NCBI GenBank assembly: GCA_030407315.1
Contig: JALQPE010001688.1
Coordinates: forward strand, 434,001 to 498,000
DNA length: 64,000 nucleotides
From: Asparagopsis taxiformis
Taxonomy: Eukaryota; Rhodophyta; Florideophyceae; Bonnemaisoniales; Bonnemaisoniaceae
Direction: 5' to 3'
Shown here: piece after piece, positions 50,016 to 60,950 of the stretch
Numbering within the stretch: position 1 is the stretch's first letter
How the letters are laid out: each line of letters opens with the position of its first letter
Translations under genes and position numbers: made by a program
The notes under the pieces: generated by a model
The model's input: only the letters and a program-made list of their open reading frames with translations
What the model was told of the DNA's origin: nothing
Databases searched by the model: none

Positions 50016-50429
50016 ATGGCAGGGGTGCCCTACTTACCAGCTGAGCAATTGGTACAGTTGCTGCGCAGTGATGCTACGCTTCTGGTGGTGGACGTTCGTG
50101 ATGCCGACCGTGCCGGTGGTCACATTAAGGGTTCGAAGAACGTAACTGCTGCCAATCTTAAATCTAATGTGCAACAATATGTCCAAGAATGGCGTCACTT
50201 CGACAAAATTGTGTTCCACTGCATGTTTTCACAAGTTCGCGGACCAAGTTGCGCACTAGCGTTTCAACGCGCCACACAAGCTACACAAGCTACCGATAAT
50301 TCCAGCTCGCCTCAGGTTTACATTCTGCAGGATGGGTTCATCGGCTTTTCCAAGCTTCATACTGGTAACACTGACTTGTTTGAGGATTTCGATACCAATA
50401 CATATGGACCTGGTTCGGTGTATGATTGA
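50016..50429 (+). CDS. CDC25/ACR2-like rhodanese phosphatase or arsenate reductase
   Basis: A single exon encodes 137 residues, one rhodanese domain. It matches the plant CDC25-like/ACR2 proteins: LLVVDVRDADRAGGHIKGS near residue 22, FDKIVFHCMFSQVRGPSCA near 62 (the HCx5R active-site loop with the catalytic Cys and Arg), VYILQDGFIGFSKL near 107. The loop HC..SQVRGP is specific to this small eukaryotic group, which includes yeast Acr2 and Arabidopsis CDC25/ACR2. Members reduce arsenate to arsenite and some dephosphorylate CDKs in vitro; which applies here cannot be told. No targeting peptide was seen. It is divergent from ribokinase across 87 bp and lies 52 bp from the PepF stop. Confidence 0.88.
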   Translation: MAGVPYLPAEQLVQLLRSDATLLVVDVRDADRAGGHIKGSKNVTAANLKSNVQQYVQEWRHFDKIVFHCMFSQVRGPSCALAFQRATQATQATDNSSSPQVYILQDGFIGFSKLHTGNTDLFEDFDTNTYGPGSVYD

Positions 50430-50481
50430 CCTTTGCACTACAACTTTATCATGTCACACTCACTACTTCCATACTACGCGC

Positions 50482-52725
50482 CTAATGCATTGATCTGATC
50501 TCCTCAGCCACTTTTTCTAGCATGTCTATCTTCCGTTCAGCAACAGCTATTGCATTGAACCAGAATTCAGGTTCATCAATTCTACCTCCCAAGTGTTTTT
50601 CAATCACATCCTCAGCATTCATACGCCCAGTATCACGCAACAGTTCTCTGTACATGGCGGGGAAGGATTTCGGGTCTTCCAACTGTTCATACTTTGCATA
50701 GACACCCAATGCGAAAAGATACCCAAAGCTGTAGGGCCAGTTGTAAAACGAAATACCTGTAAGGTAGAAGTGCAGCTTACTTTGCGAGAACACTCCCACC
50801 TTATCAATGGACGATAATGCGTCACCATAGTATCTTTTCCATGCACTGACCATCATGTCATCAATCTCTGATGCAGTTAACTTCCCATCACTTCGACGTT
50901 TGTTCAATTCCTCTTCGAAGCGGTATCGAGCGGGTATGTTGAGTAGGAACGCACCCACGCTTTCTGCGTCACCCCATAGAATACTGAATCTCTCTTCTAG
51001 CGTTTCAGCTTGTTCTAACAGAGCATTTCCAACCACAGTTTCAAAGAAGATACTTGCAGTCTCCGCCAAATTCATTGGGTACGATGTTTGCTGACGAGGC
51101 ATATCTCGCATCTGCCAGGAATGAAATGCATGACCAAGTTCATGTGCAAGAGTAAGAAGCAGCTGGGCTCCACCGTTGTAATCGCTTAGATAGACTCGTG
51201 GTGTCCTTGATTTTGCAAACCCGGTACAATACCTGAAAAACATAGATGGCATAACGAAGTTGAACAAGTTGGTCAGATGGAATTGAAATATTGGTATCGA
51301 ATGTCACATGTAATGAAGGAAAACGTACGCTCCTGGCCTCTTTTTGTCTCCTCTTGATGCTTCTATCCATCCTTTATCACGCATCATACGCACAAACTTT
51401 CCACCCTCTTCGTCAATTGCCCCGACAGCATTTGCGATAAGTTCGATACCCTCATCAAATGTGTATACCTTTCCTTTCACTGGCTCGGTTAGAGGTGCTG
51501 GAGCATATAAATCCCAGGGGTCAAGCGCGGTTTTACCAAGCGCCTTTGCTTGAATATTTAGCGCGCGTCGAGCAAACCCGGTACTATTGTCAAGCGCATG
51601 GAAGAGGGCATCAAGAGTTGCTTGAGACATTCTGTTGCTATGGAGAGAGGATACAAGCGGGGAATCATATTTGCGCTTTGCATAAGTGTCAAGGCGCCAG
51701 CCTGTAATCGCATTCAGAGCAGCCGCACATGTTTCCTGATGCGGAAGCCACGCTTCTCGGATAGCACTCCAAGAGTTTTTCCTCACATTGTGGTCCTTAT
51801 TGTCGCGCATTGCTTCTGCAGTTGCAATACCCATGGTACTTGTGGAACCATCAGCCTGTGGGACGTGCACGGGAATTACAGATGATAAGTCATCGTATAA
51901 ACTACCCCATGAGGAGTGTCCAGTGACGGACAAGGCTGTGATCATGTTCTCTTCATCCAGGCTTAGTTTGTGAACGGCCATCTTGCGAGAATGGCGAAGT
52001 AGGAATTCAGATGCATGCGCATCCTCGTCAGCGTTGATAACGTCTTCAAACAGAGAATCAGGGCACAAGTCCAATATAAGTGAGGCAGGTTCGTAAGCCT
52101 GTTTGCATCGGGAGAAGAGAACCTGCATCGAAGCTGCGAGCTTCTTCGCACTACCATTAGTGGCATCAACTGAAGAAAGGCAAGATGCATACGTAGCCAC
52201 GTTTCTCAACAGAGTCGTAGACTGCCATAAGAGCTTATTCATGGTGACAAGGGTTGTGAGCATGTTGCTAGAGGAAATTTCATCTTGTGTAAGGTTTCGC
52301 GCATTGGGCACAAAAGGTTTTAGAGATTCGGACAGCTCCTCAATTGTCTCGATTAGTTTTGTAGCATCAGCGGCATCCTTTTGAAGCTCTGGCGCGTCAA
52401 GAGAGCTGTATTCAAGAATCCAGGATGGTCCTGAAATATCTTCAACTGGGGAGGTAGTGGGTTCAGCCACTGGCGTTGATGCCGTCATTTTAACAACTTT
52501 ACAAACTGGCGGGTTGAATACTGGGCTGCTGAAAGCGCGACGCGATATGTTGCAAAAGCGAGAATTTGAAGGGCTCGAAAGTATCGAAGAGGAGCGAGTC
52601 AGCGAAAGTGGTGCGTGGGCAATGAAAGAGAAAAGAGCAGTTCTGAAAGTTGCGGCGTTGGAGCGAGACATGATGCAAGCAAACACCAGTAGAGTTGCGA
52701 GGGGAAGAAAATGCCGATAGGGCAT
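50482..52725 (-). CDS. Oligoendopeptidase F-type metallopeptidase (M3B)
   Basis: Exons 52725-51329 and 51232-50482 (96-bp intron, GTACGT..TTTCAG) give 715 residues and restore PGAYCTGFAKS across the junction. The zinc motif is LAHELGHAFHSWQM near residue 492, followed by NLAETASIFFETV with the third ligand Glu. The C-terminal helices (YRFEEELNKRR, WPYSFGYLFALGVYAKYE) are those of PepF. The first 85 residues are Ser/Arg/Phe-rich with few acids; an inner ATG (MSRSNAATFRTALFSF) would also begin a good organelle presequence, so plastid or mitochondrial import is likely. Bacterial PepF cuts peptides of 7-17 residues; an organellar relative would clear presequence fragments. Bacterial enzymes have about 600 residues, which fits after removal of the presequence. 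Confidence 0.88.
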
Positions 52726-55037
52726 TGGAACGTAACGGCTCTGGGCACGTCGCTTGCCATAGATAGTTCAAATATCTACAGTATACAGTGCAGAACAACC
52801 GCTGGCGTCGGCATTCACCCTTTTCATTCCACGCTCGAGCACTACTACTCTGACGGGAATCACAACCACGCTTCGCGCCATCAGTCGTGGTTGAGATTCC
52901 ACGATCCGATTTTGCCTGATACAGCTTGGCAAACTCTTTTGATGTTTGATTCGCAATTGACTGGCACGTGTACAGTGTGAGCTGCCTCTGTCAGATGGCA
53001 GCGTCAAGGCAACCTATCCAATGGCAATCAAGCAACCAGCAGTTAACCGCAGTGCTTTGCGGACAACAATACAACAATTCCGTATCCTTCTACATGCGCA
53101 CTTTGCTGAGCTCAATTCCATCAACGCAATTGGTTTTTGCTTGTGCATCGTACAAAAACCCAATCATCTTATGCATTGGAGACGCGACCATTCACATCGA
53201 TTTATCAAACTTTCCTTGCCAAAACATCCTCCATCGCCATGTGATCATATATTTTACGTTGGAAGAACTTGCTGATACCCGAAATTATCTTTGTCATCTT
53301 GGTTTCAGAAACAAACATATCCTACTTGACAAATAACATATGTGATCCACAAATCTTCATTCACTTTATACCTGTGCTAGATGAAATCGTCTGACCTGAG
53401 CTCTGGTTGCCTCTGTCCCGCGAATTTCCAGTGAAACACCAGGCGAAATGAAAATTTTTCACTCCGTGCCCATGCCCCACTTGAGTGTCGCCGACAACAC
53501 GATGGCAGTTGATCGTGCGAGGTCAGAAATCGCCTTCCATTCAACGCGATGACACATTAACATAATGCAACATGCCCAATCGATATTCTTATAATCAGTG
53601 TGTCGAATACCATTGACGAAAGTGGTTCCATGTGTCTGGCAATTTTTTTACCTGACAAGGACCTTGTTTATATCTGCCACCATTTTGAAATGAAGGGTGC
53701 CGTCTTTGGCTTCGTTGATTGAGGTGATCTGTCATGGACCAGCACACCTGTACAGGCAATAGAGCTTTCAGTCAGTTATTGAAAATATACTCAACTACAT
53801 TAGTTTATTCATGAGAACAAGGAAAACGACCAAAAAAAACAAAAATTGATCAAAAATATCATTCTTATTAGTAAATTTGTTGTGACAATTACAAAAAAAA
53901 TAGTCAGATCAAATTGTCGTCGCGTAACGTAATTGCCCGTGGATAGATAGCAAATTGAGTAAAGACAGACTGTCCTTTTACTGATGAAGCTTTGATGAAG
54001 AAGATGATGATTCGATTCAAGTTCGCTACCCGAACTGGAGTCATTTTATACTACCAATTGCGGAGGTAAAACCTGCCTAAAAACACCCGCTATGCTAGGT
54101 TAGTCTAAATGTGCCCCATACGGCCAGGAGTCGGCACTTTTGCTAAAATGACTAACCTTACTACTAAATAGTGACTATGCACTAGGTTAATGATAGTCCC
54201 GTAGGATAAATTATAGTGTAAACTAATTACAATCCTATAGGCTGCTAATGTAAAGCCAATAAAAGTACACGCACAGCATGAGCAATTTTTGAGAAAACCA
54301 TTGATTTCACTGGTTTGAACCAGTAGATTTCGATGGAATAGCCGGCCAGAGCAAAATTTGTAAATTTTATTGGAGAAAAACCACGGGACGTGGCTGGATA
54401 CAGTAGAGAAATGGGATGGAAAAAAACCAGAGGAAAGCATTGGTCAGGCCAGGCTGAAAGGCTGGTTCTGTACTGTAGTTGAGTATGATTTTTTTGATGG
54501 TTTTAGATTTACGCCCGTCCATTCGCTGACGGCCAGCGGGGGTGGGATAAAACCATTGAAATTACTAATTTCGGCTATGGAATGACGGGAATGGCAAACC
54601 AGCGACGGATACAGTACGTAGGGTGGTTGAAACCAGTGCATGGACTAGTTTGGGAGGCTGATTTCGCTGGTTCTGGTGGTTTCATTACAGTAGGTGTAGT
54701 GTGGGACATGGTGTAAATGAACTTATGCATGAGCAATGTCTTGGGGTGAGCTGCTTGTAGGCTAGGTGCAGGTATTAAATTGTTTCTTGGAATATATTCT
54801 GGTGTTGCCGTGAAGGAGGGAAATGTCCTATGTTGAGGTAGGTGAGAAGGTAGAAAGCTAGGAAATAATTGATAGGTAGTATAGTATTGTAGTACTGGAA
54901 GGGAGGTGAATTGGGCGGTGGGGTCGGAGTGAACACGGGAATTACAATGAAGAGTGGAGCGATTGACGTTGTACAGTAGGTCAGGAAATGGTTTGGCATC
55001 ACGGTCATAATCTGCATATATGCAGATTGGCATTCCA
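52726..55037. other. AT-rich, gene-poor stretch next to the mobile DNA
   Basis: This is 2.3 kb without a convincing gene. The first 150 bp hold the PepF promoter. From about 53780 to 54450 the DNA is very A/T-rich with several A-runs. A 167-codon minus frame (54575-55078) is Pro/Ser/Tyr-rich, overlaps the gene model to its right in another frame and is not supported. It could be decayed transposon sequence. Confidence 0.45.
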
Positions 55038-55790
55038 CTACTTCCACCGCGTATGCATACGGATACGTACAAACGCAATTCTTCCAGTTACCAAGATAGA
55101 TTTTGAACGACCCATATGCCCGCTCGCATGCACCAGATCTCTTATAGGAGGATGTAGAAAGGTGCTAGTAGAAGGAAGGAGGTGAAAGCAGTAAAATGGG
55201 CACTTACTAAGTATGAAGGTGACAACAAACACAAAGTTTTACGGCAGGGTTTGAAGTAGCTAGCTCTAGGTATGGGGCAAGACTCACTTTACGAGGGATA
55301 TTACAAGCTGTCCATCTTCGTAGAGAGGTTGCAAATCTTCTGTGGCGTTGCAGGAAGGATTGGGGTCCTCAGAAGCCGGAGAGTGAAGGTCAGATTCATC
55401 AAATTTGATGGTCTCATATTCATGGGCAGATACGTTCCTGTTCTTCCGAATCAAACTGGAGAGTAGCTCGCCACCCGGGATGTAGTCCCGAAGGTCGAGG
55501 CAGCCGTGATGTCCAACACATGGGAAGCCATCTTCTGCATAATCTTCTGCATTGAGCATTGTGCAGAAGAGGGACTTCAAACATAGAGCAATTTTGTAAG
55601 CGGCGAGAATACTTTGCGTGCTGTAACCGAGAATGTGACGTTGATTGCACTGAGTGAGACTGCTGAGAAGAATCATGGCGGTATTGAGGAAGAAGAATTT
55701 TATCACCGCTTTTCTCTGCTTTGAGGTACTGGGGGATGAGGAGACAGCATCTGTTTCTGTGACGGAAACAGTATAGGTGAGCTGAACCAT
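55038..55790 (-). CDS. Hypothetical two-exon gene
   Basis: A 168-codon frame from ATG 55790 can be spliced (exons 55790-55288 and 55164-55038; donor GTGAGT, acceptor TTCTACTAG, 117 bp) to give 209 residues in phase, ending LLVHASGH-like basic sequence (SKSILVTGRIAFVRIRMHTRWK at the end, shown here only as a basic tail). The first part has a hydrophobic stretch near residue 30 (FFFLNTAMILLSSL), a middle Cys-containing segment (FPCVGHHGCLDLRDYIPGGE) and an acidic stretch. I recognise no family. Its place at the edge of mobile DNA makes a transposon-derived frame possible. Confidence 0.35.
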
Positions 55791-57541
55791 GAGCTCCTCA
55801 CAGCCGAGTGTGTGTGGAACAACGTTAGTTCTAGATAGCTGGTACGAGCTACGGACACGCTGTCCTTACGAAACGAAACGAGCAGTCCACCCGCTGGTGT
55901 TTGACTGTATTGTTAGAACGGTAGAAGGTAGAGTGGTTAGCGAGTAGACACGAGCGTCACGACGCAACAATCCACGCGAGGATTACGTTAGCAAACGAGG
56001 TGGTACGTCACCGGAGGCGCTCTCAACCAAGCCCGGAGGCACTACACGCAATCAGCCTTACGTGCGGCGATGGGTAGGGAGTACGCAGCTCGACGGAGAC
56101 GAAGCCTCGTTAGGCAGAACGTAAACGTAAAACGTAGAAGTCAGTCGTAGACTAGAGCCGTTGCCCGTTCGATGAATTGTCCCCTTTCCCTCCCGGCACG
56201 ATGCCAATACCTATATAGCCACGATGGCATCGCTTTACAGTGTAAACACCGCTCGTAACGTCCCCGAATGGGAAAGGACCTTGTGGGTCACACGTAGGGA
56301 CCCGTTGGTCCGTTGGCCGTTGCCAGTACGTTCGTTGCACACATGTGCCGGTTGCGCGCGCGCATGCGCCAGCAATGTTCGTGCATTGCTGTCGCCGGTC
56401 GTGTCCGCCGAAATTCGAATTCCGCGGAAAACGTAAATATTTGCAATTTCGGAATTGCCACGTATACTACACAGCCCCACCCCCACACGTGGACGTCCCG
56501 GCCACGCGAGGCCCGTCAGGACGCGCCTGAGACACGGGGCCGTGGCGCCTTTTCGGGTACAACTGCGGACGTGGCAGTTGTCCCGAAAAATCTCGTTTAA
56601 ACGTACGCGGCCCGGTTGGCTGGTCGAATCGCCACGGCGCCGGAGCGCGCGCGTGCGCTCCGGCTCTTTCGTAATCATCGAGGCCCGCCCGTTGGCATCG
56701 TACGTCAATGCCTCGCTTAGGCGTTTCCCTGCAACGAATGCAGTGTCCAATTCCACCACGCGGGTGTGCTTCAATTCAGCGCGATACGTGCGCAGGCCGC
56801 GGCCTTTTCGTGAATCTGCCAGCGGGCATTACGACAACGGTCGTGTAGCAGGTAGAAAATCCGCTAGAGCGGCAAACCACCCGACAGGTGTCCCGAGCCT
56901 CGGTAGAGGAAGTGGTAGAGCAGATGAACCTTATAGGTACCCAGCGGGTAGTCTCGTAAGAGAGAAGGTGTCGTTACCCGGAGGGGGTTGTGCGACGAAG
57001 GGGTGCTCACGCGAGAGGCGTATGGATAGAGCGAGTGACGTAATCCGTCGAGCTGTTGGCTAACCCTAAGGTTTTCCCGGAGAGGGGTTGAACAATAGGT
57101 ATGCGAACACTGTTCCAATGGGTCGTAATTCCACTTGAGTTTACGTTACTCTAGAAACCGTGCCTACTGGCTATTCCAGTGGCCGTTTTATACTAAGTCT
57201 ACTGTAAGCTAGGGTTAGTGGTTAGGAATAAATATCCAGTTAGTGACCAATCAGAACCCAATTACTGGCGCTCGCCTACCCGCGAGGTCATTGCCAATAG
57301 GCTTACAATGTAATGTATGGCTGATCAGCCTAAGTTAAAATTTGCCCCTTGTGGGGTCTTGGCCGGGGCCGATAGGCCCGGGTGGGGTTATTTGTCAGCC
57401 ATAGCTGGTCCTAAGTATAGGAAACACGCCAGTTGGCTGGTGCCTTCTGATTGGCACATCCCGTAAGTGGGTACCCAATAGGGAAGCGACACGGCTCGAT
57501 CAGCGAAGACCGCCAGGCGGTACGACAGGTCGTCCGAAGGT

Positions 57542-57549
57542 TATTTAAG
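57542..57549 (+). promoter_or_regulatory. TATA-like element for the plus-strand mobile-element ORF
   Basis: TATTTAAG lies about 30-40 bp ahead of a C/T-rich initiator-like stretch (57580-57690) and 214 bp before the ATG at 57756. This is the layout of a polymerase II promoter. Its mirror on the minus strand would lie just inside a putative 3' LTR. Confidence 0.35.
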
Positions 57550-57755
57550 CGGCGGCTTAACGTGATAGCGATCGTCGCTCACCCTTCCTCTCACCATCGT
57601 CATCCAGGCCGTTGCCTTTCGTTCTCCCTTATCTTTTTCCCCCGCTGGGTACTGCTACCTCCGTTCATTTCGTTCTCTTGTTTCGTCTAGCCCGCGTGGT
57701 TCTCGTCGTCGTGCTCGTTGCACTCGTCGTAATTATCGTGTACAGCGTAACCACG

Positions 57756-59981
57756 ATGGTTACGACTCGTAGTACCGATGCTAACACTCCGCGGCCCGCC
57801 GGCTCTGCTGGAGGTGGAGCGAGGAACCCTTCGCAGGGCGCTCCCTCCCTCGTCGGAGCCAGTGCGCCGCCAGCGACGGAAGCGTCCGTCGCTCCCGCCC
57901 CATCCGTTAGGGCGGGAGAAGCCGTTGCTCCTCAGGCCGTCGCCTCTTCGTCTCGCCCGATGGCTCCGTCTCGCCTGGTGGCTTCCGTGACGCCTGCCGA
58001 GGCTGCTAGGGCCGATGCCCCACGTGATGATGACGCAACGGCGTCCGACTCGGGGAATTCGTCACCCATCATCCCGGATGCTGCGGCCCCATCGAGGGGC
58101 ATAGCCGCGATGGCAGCGGCCGCTCGTTCGCGTCGTGCTGTGGCGGCGGCCCGCACGGGCGTGCCTCGTCGTGACGGTTCGCCTCGTTCTCCTCGTCAGG
58201 ATCCCTCGACGGTGGGTGGTGACCCCGTTGGGACAGTCGGCACCGCCTCACGTGGCGGTGTGGCGCTCAACGTAGGCGTCCTGACCCACGCGTGGGCTGC
58301 GTTGCCCCGCGTGGGCATTACGGATGACGATCTCGCCACGTTGGCAAAGGATCGTCTGGACGCCCGCGCGGTTGACTACATGCGTTCCGCCGAGGATACG
58401 TGGGGGCGGGCAGCCGGGCGTCGTTTCGCCAACGGGCCACCGGGATCGGAACGTTACCAGATCCCGGCGTCGATACGTTGCGACCGCTCGTGGTTGCGTG
58501 ACGTCAACGACGCGATCTACGTTGACCGCATGGACGCGTTCCTGTGGAAGGGAACGCCCGAGGAACCACCGTTCATCACGGTCGCGTCCGTGTTCGTGTG
58601 TCCGCGGACACTTTCCGAAAGGCAACGTGCCGAATGGAAGACTGCTCTTTCGTTGAGCGTCATCTCCAAGAGCGTAGTGTCGTACGACGACCATTTCGCG
58701 CTCCGTCACGTGAACGCGGACGATTACCGCGTGTCGCACGCGTCGGCTCCGTGGGTCGTCCCGAGCGAACACTACTTCCCGCCGTTGCCGGAAGTAGTGG
58801 AGGAGTTCCCGTATCCTCGTGGATCGTCCACATTGCTACCACGCGTGGTGCATTATTTTACCGATGCTGTGAAGGACGCGCCTGCCCTCGTGAAGGAACG
58901 TTTCCTCATGGCCGTGGATATCGAACACGCAGCGATGCTCGCGTGCTCGCTGTTCGTGGAACGTCGTGTGTTCGGGCGCGCGTGCCTACTGCCGGAGTCC
59001 ACGTTGGACTTCCTGGCCGACTACGAGATGCTTCGTGCAATCCCGGTGGACGGTTCCGACACGTTTGTCTCCGTTACCAGCGCGTTGGCGGAGGCTCGCG
59101 GCGCCCTTGCGTTGGGGCCGGAGTATCGCGTTGTACGCCCGGATTACGCGACCGGGGACAACCAAGAGTTCGTCCAGGTACGAAGTGATGGGGCTTACGT
59201 GCCGCGGGTCGCTTCCCGTTCCGAACGCCGTCGTGACAATCGTACCGGTTATTTCGGCGGCCTCGGGGGCAACGAGCGCCCCCGAGGGACGCGTTCTGGC
59301 CGTCGTGGCCATCAAAACGAAGCGCCGCGTGCGCCGGATCCTCGAGAGATCGTGCCACGCGAGGCTACGGGAGGGGGCAACGTTGCCCGCGTCGGTCGTC
59401 CGGATGTGGCCACGCCGGCCGAGCGCGCGCCACGGTTCGTGAGCCTGGACGACCGCGTCTCCGATGAGGATGCCCGTCGGCTTCTCGGTACGTCGATGGC
59501 CGCTCCGCCTCGTGCGGACGGCTGGGTTATTCGTTCCCTCATTACGTCCGTGGCTCGCGCAGCCGAAGAGTTCAGAGCCCAGACGTTGGACCTGACTGCC
59601 CGCTTGGCAACGGAGCGCGCGATTTCGGAACGTCTCGCCGCGGCGACTCGTGGTTACGCACCGCCCGTTGGTGGTCGTAACGATCCTTACGCATTTGCGA
59701 GTGGCGGCGGCTTCGGCGACCCCGTCGGGTATGGTCACGCAGCGGCGTACCTGCCGCGCGACCCCGCTTCGGCGCGCCCTTCGGATACGCGCAGTCACGG
59801 GACTGCGGACCCTTACGCCAGGGACCCCGCGTCGCGTCGCGAGCGAGCCCCCGTGGTCACGCAGACCGTCGATCCGCACGCGCCGGGCTCCGTTCAGCCC
59901 AGTCGCAGCCGCAGCCACGATAGCCGCGGCGAAGGCCCTGGTCCGTATGACCCTGCGGGCAAGCGTTCTCGTCGCTACTAG
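57756..59981 (+). CDS. Mobile-element ORF, Ala/Pro/Arg-rich, gag-like or antisense accessory protein
   Basis: From ATG 57756 the frame encodes 741 residues. Codons upstream to 57612 are open but have no ATG and translate a C/T- and G/T-rich leader. Residues 1-190 are low-complexity Ala/Pro/Ser with Arg clusters. Residues 200-490 look globular (WALPRVGITDDDLATLA, SERYQIPASIRCDRSWLRDV, ERQRAEWKTALSLSVISK, VKERFLMAVDIEHAAMLA). A basic Gly/Arg linker follows (RGTRSGRRGH), then a helical stretch near 600 (ITSVARAAEEFRAQTLDLTARL) and a Pro/Tyr/Arg-rich tail (SRSRSHDSRG..GKRSRRY). There is no CCHC zinc knuckle, protease or polymerase motif. The layout (disordered, globular helical, basic tail) resembles a capsid/nucleocapsid protein, but family membership is unproven. 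Confidence 0.7.
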   Translation: MVTTRSTDANTPRPAGSAGGGARNPSQGAPSLVGASAPPATEASVAPAPSVRAGEAVAPQAVASSSRPMAPSRLVASVTPAEAARADAPRDDDATASDSGNSSPIIPDAAAPSRGIAAMAAAARSRRAVAAARTGVPRRDGSPRSPRQDPSTVGGDPVGTVGTASRGGVALNVGVLTHAWAALPRVGITDDDLATLAKDRLDARAVDYMRSAEDTWGRAAGRRFANGPPGSERYQIPASIRCDRSWLRDVNDAIYVDRMDAFLWKGTPEEPPFITVASVFVCPRTLSERQRAEWKTALSLSVISKSVVSYDDHFALRHVNADDYRVSHASAPWVVPSEHYFPPLPEVVEEFPYPRGSSTLLPRVVHYFTDAVKDAPALVKERFLMAVDIEHAAMLACSLFVERRVFGRACLLPESTLDFLADYEMLRAIPVDGSDTFVSVTSALAEARGALALGPEYRVVRPDYATGDNQEFVQVRSDGAYVPRVASRSERRRDNRTGYFGGLGGNERPRGTRSGRRGHQNEAPRAPDPREIVPREATGGGNVARVGRPDVATPAERAPRFVSLDDRVSDEDARRLLGTSMAAPPRADGWVIRSLITSVARAAEEFRAQTLDLTARLATERAISERLAAATRGYAPPVGGRNDPYAFASGGGFGDPVGYGHAAAYLPRDPASARPSDTRSHGTADPYARDPASRRERAPVVTQTVDPHAPGSVQPSRSRSHDSRGEGPGPYDPAGKRSRRY

Positions 59982-60117
59982 GTCGTTCCTAGGTTAGTTC
60001 GTAGGCCACGTAGGCTTCTAGCATCGTGTTGCTTTCGTAAACTTTCGTCTTGTTTCTTTGCGTAATCGCATGGCTCCGTTGAGCTTCGTAATTCGTGTTT
60101 AGCAGGTCGTCTGCAGC

Positions 60118-60159
60118 GGGGGAGGGGTAAGCGTTAAGCCCCTCCCCACAATTTTTTTT
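60118..60159 (+). terminator. GC hairpin followed by T8, downstream of the plus-strand ORF
   Basis: GGGGAGGGG and CCCCTCCCC form a nine-pair stem around an 11-base loop, ending at 60147, followed by ACAA and eight T's. CCACAA and TTGTGG around the T-run could make a second stem. It lies 136 bp after the stop at 59981. In bacteria this would be read as an intrinsic terminator; here a 3'-end or RNA-stability element is the likelier role. Confidence 0.45.
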
Positions 60160-60344
60160 GTTGTGGCGTCTACCCCGTTGGGCGTCGTAGAGCTTTCGTA
60201 GCTAGTCTTCCGCGTTCGCAGCGGCGTGTGCCCGTTGGCAGGTTCGTACAAATCGTAACTATTCGGCTAAGCGGCGGCGCGTAGCGGCGGCTTTTCACAG
60301 CGAGTGGTACGTTAGCCTCGATCGTTTAGCCCGTTGGCGTGCGT

Positions 60345-60950
60345 ATCATTTAGTAACTAACTCGGAAATCGTTTCCGCCGTCGCTTCTCGTTCGAATGAC
60401 CCCGTCGGGTGTCGAATTACGTTGAGCATTCGAGCTCTTTAGCGCGTAGCACGTCGGTGCTAATTTTAATTTGCTCCGATGAGCTAGGTGAAAATTTCAT
60501 CGAACGTCAGACCGACTCGCACGTGAGTCGGTTTGACGTTCTACGCCGTGGCGTGTACGCAGCAATTCGTCGCAGTACGTTGCGGTTCCGTTGATGACGT
60601 GGTTGCCGGCGGGCTTGGCATTTCGTATAGCCATTGACGTCATTAGCGCCGTCGCGCTTCACGTTCCCGCGGCTTCACGTTGGCCAGTGGCGTTATCATT
60701 TTGTAACTAACTCGGAAATCGTTTCCGCCGTCGCGCCCTGTGCGATTAACCCCGTCGGGTACCGCATATCGTTGAGCGTTCGAGCTCTTTCGCGCGTAGC
60801 ACGTCGGTGCCACTTTTAATTTTTGCTCCGATGAGCTGGACGGAGAATTCGTTAAACGTCAGGCCGACTCGCGCGTGAGTTGGCTTGACCTTTCACGCCG
60901 TTGCGTACTCGTATTTCGTTTCGCAGGGTCGACCCGTTGGCGTACGTCGT
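60345..60950 (+). repeat. Tandem duplication with 350-bp period, about 250 bp conserved
   Basis: The block starting TAACTAACTCGGAAATCGTTTCCGCCGTCG occurs at about 60354 and again at 60704, offset 350 bp. The following blocks (CCCCGTCGGGT, TTCGAGCTCTTT, GCGCGTAGCACGTCGGTGC, GCTCCGATGAGCT and the palindrome) recur in the same order with scattered substitutions and small indels. Divergence indicates an old duplication that has kept its structured parts. Confidence 0.75.
60502..60541 (+). repeat. Near-perfect 40-bp palindrome inside the duplicated unit
   Basis: The arm GAACGTCAGACCGACTC pairs with GAGTCGGTTTGACGTTC around a short CACGT centre, with one mismatch (a G-U pair in RNA). The second copy (about 60855-60892) keeps a shorter, weaker stem. 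It may be an RNA hairpin or a protein-binding palindrome. Confidence 0.7.

Noticed and set aside
54575..55078. 167-codon minus frame
   Set aside because: Low-complexity Pro/Ser/Tyr composition, no similarity, and it overlaps the better-supported exon at 55038-55164 in another frame.
56235..57063. Overlapping frames of 179 (minus) and 202 (plus) codons in the element leader
   Set aside because: They overlap on opposite strands, are dominated by Arg, Pro and Gly, and show no motif; they are typical chance frames in CG-rich DNA.
58986..59918. 310-codon minus-strand frame and a 214-codon plus frame (58544-59188) inside the mobile-element ORF
   Set aside because: GC-rich DNA has few stops in any frame. 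These frames are Arg-rich with no domain and are shadows of the 741-codon ORF.
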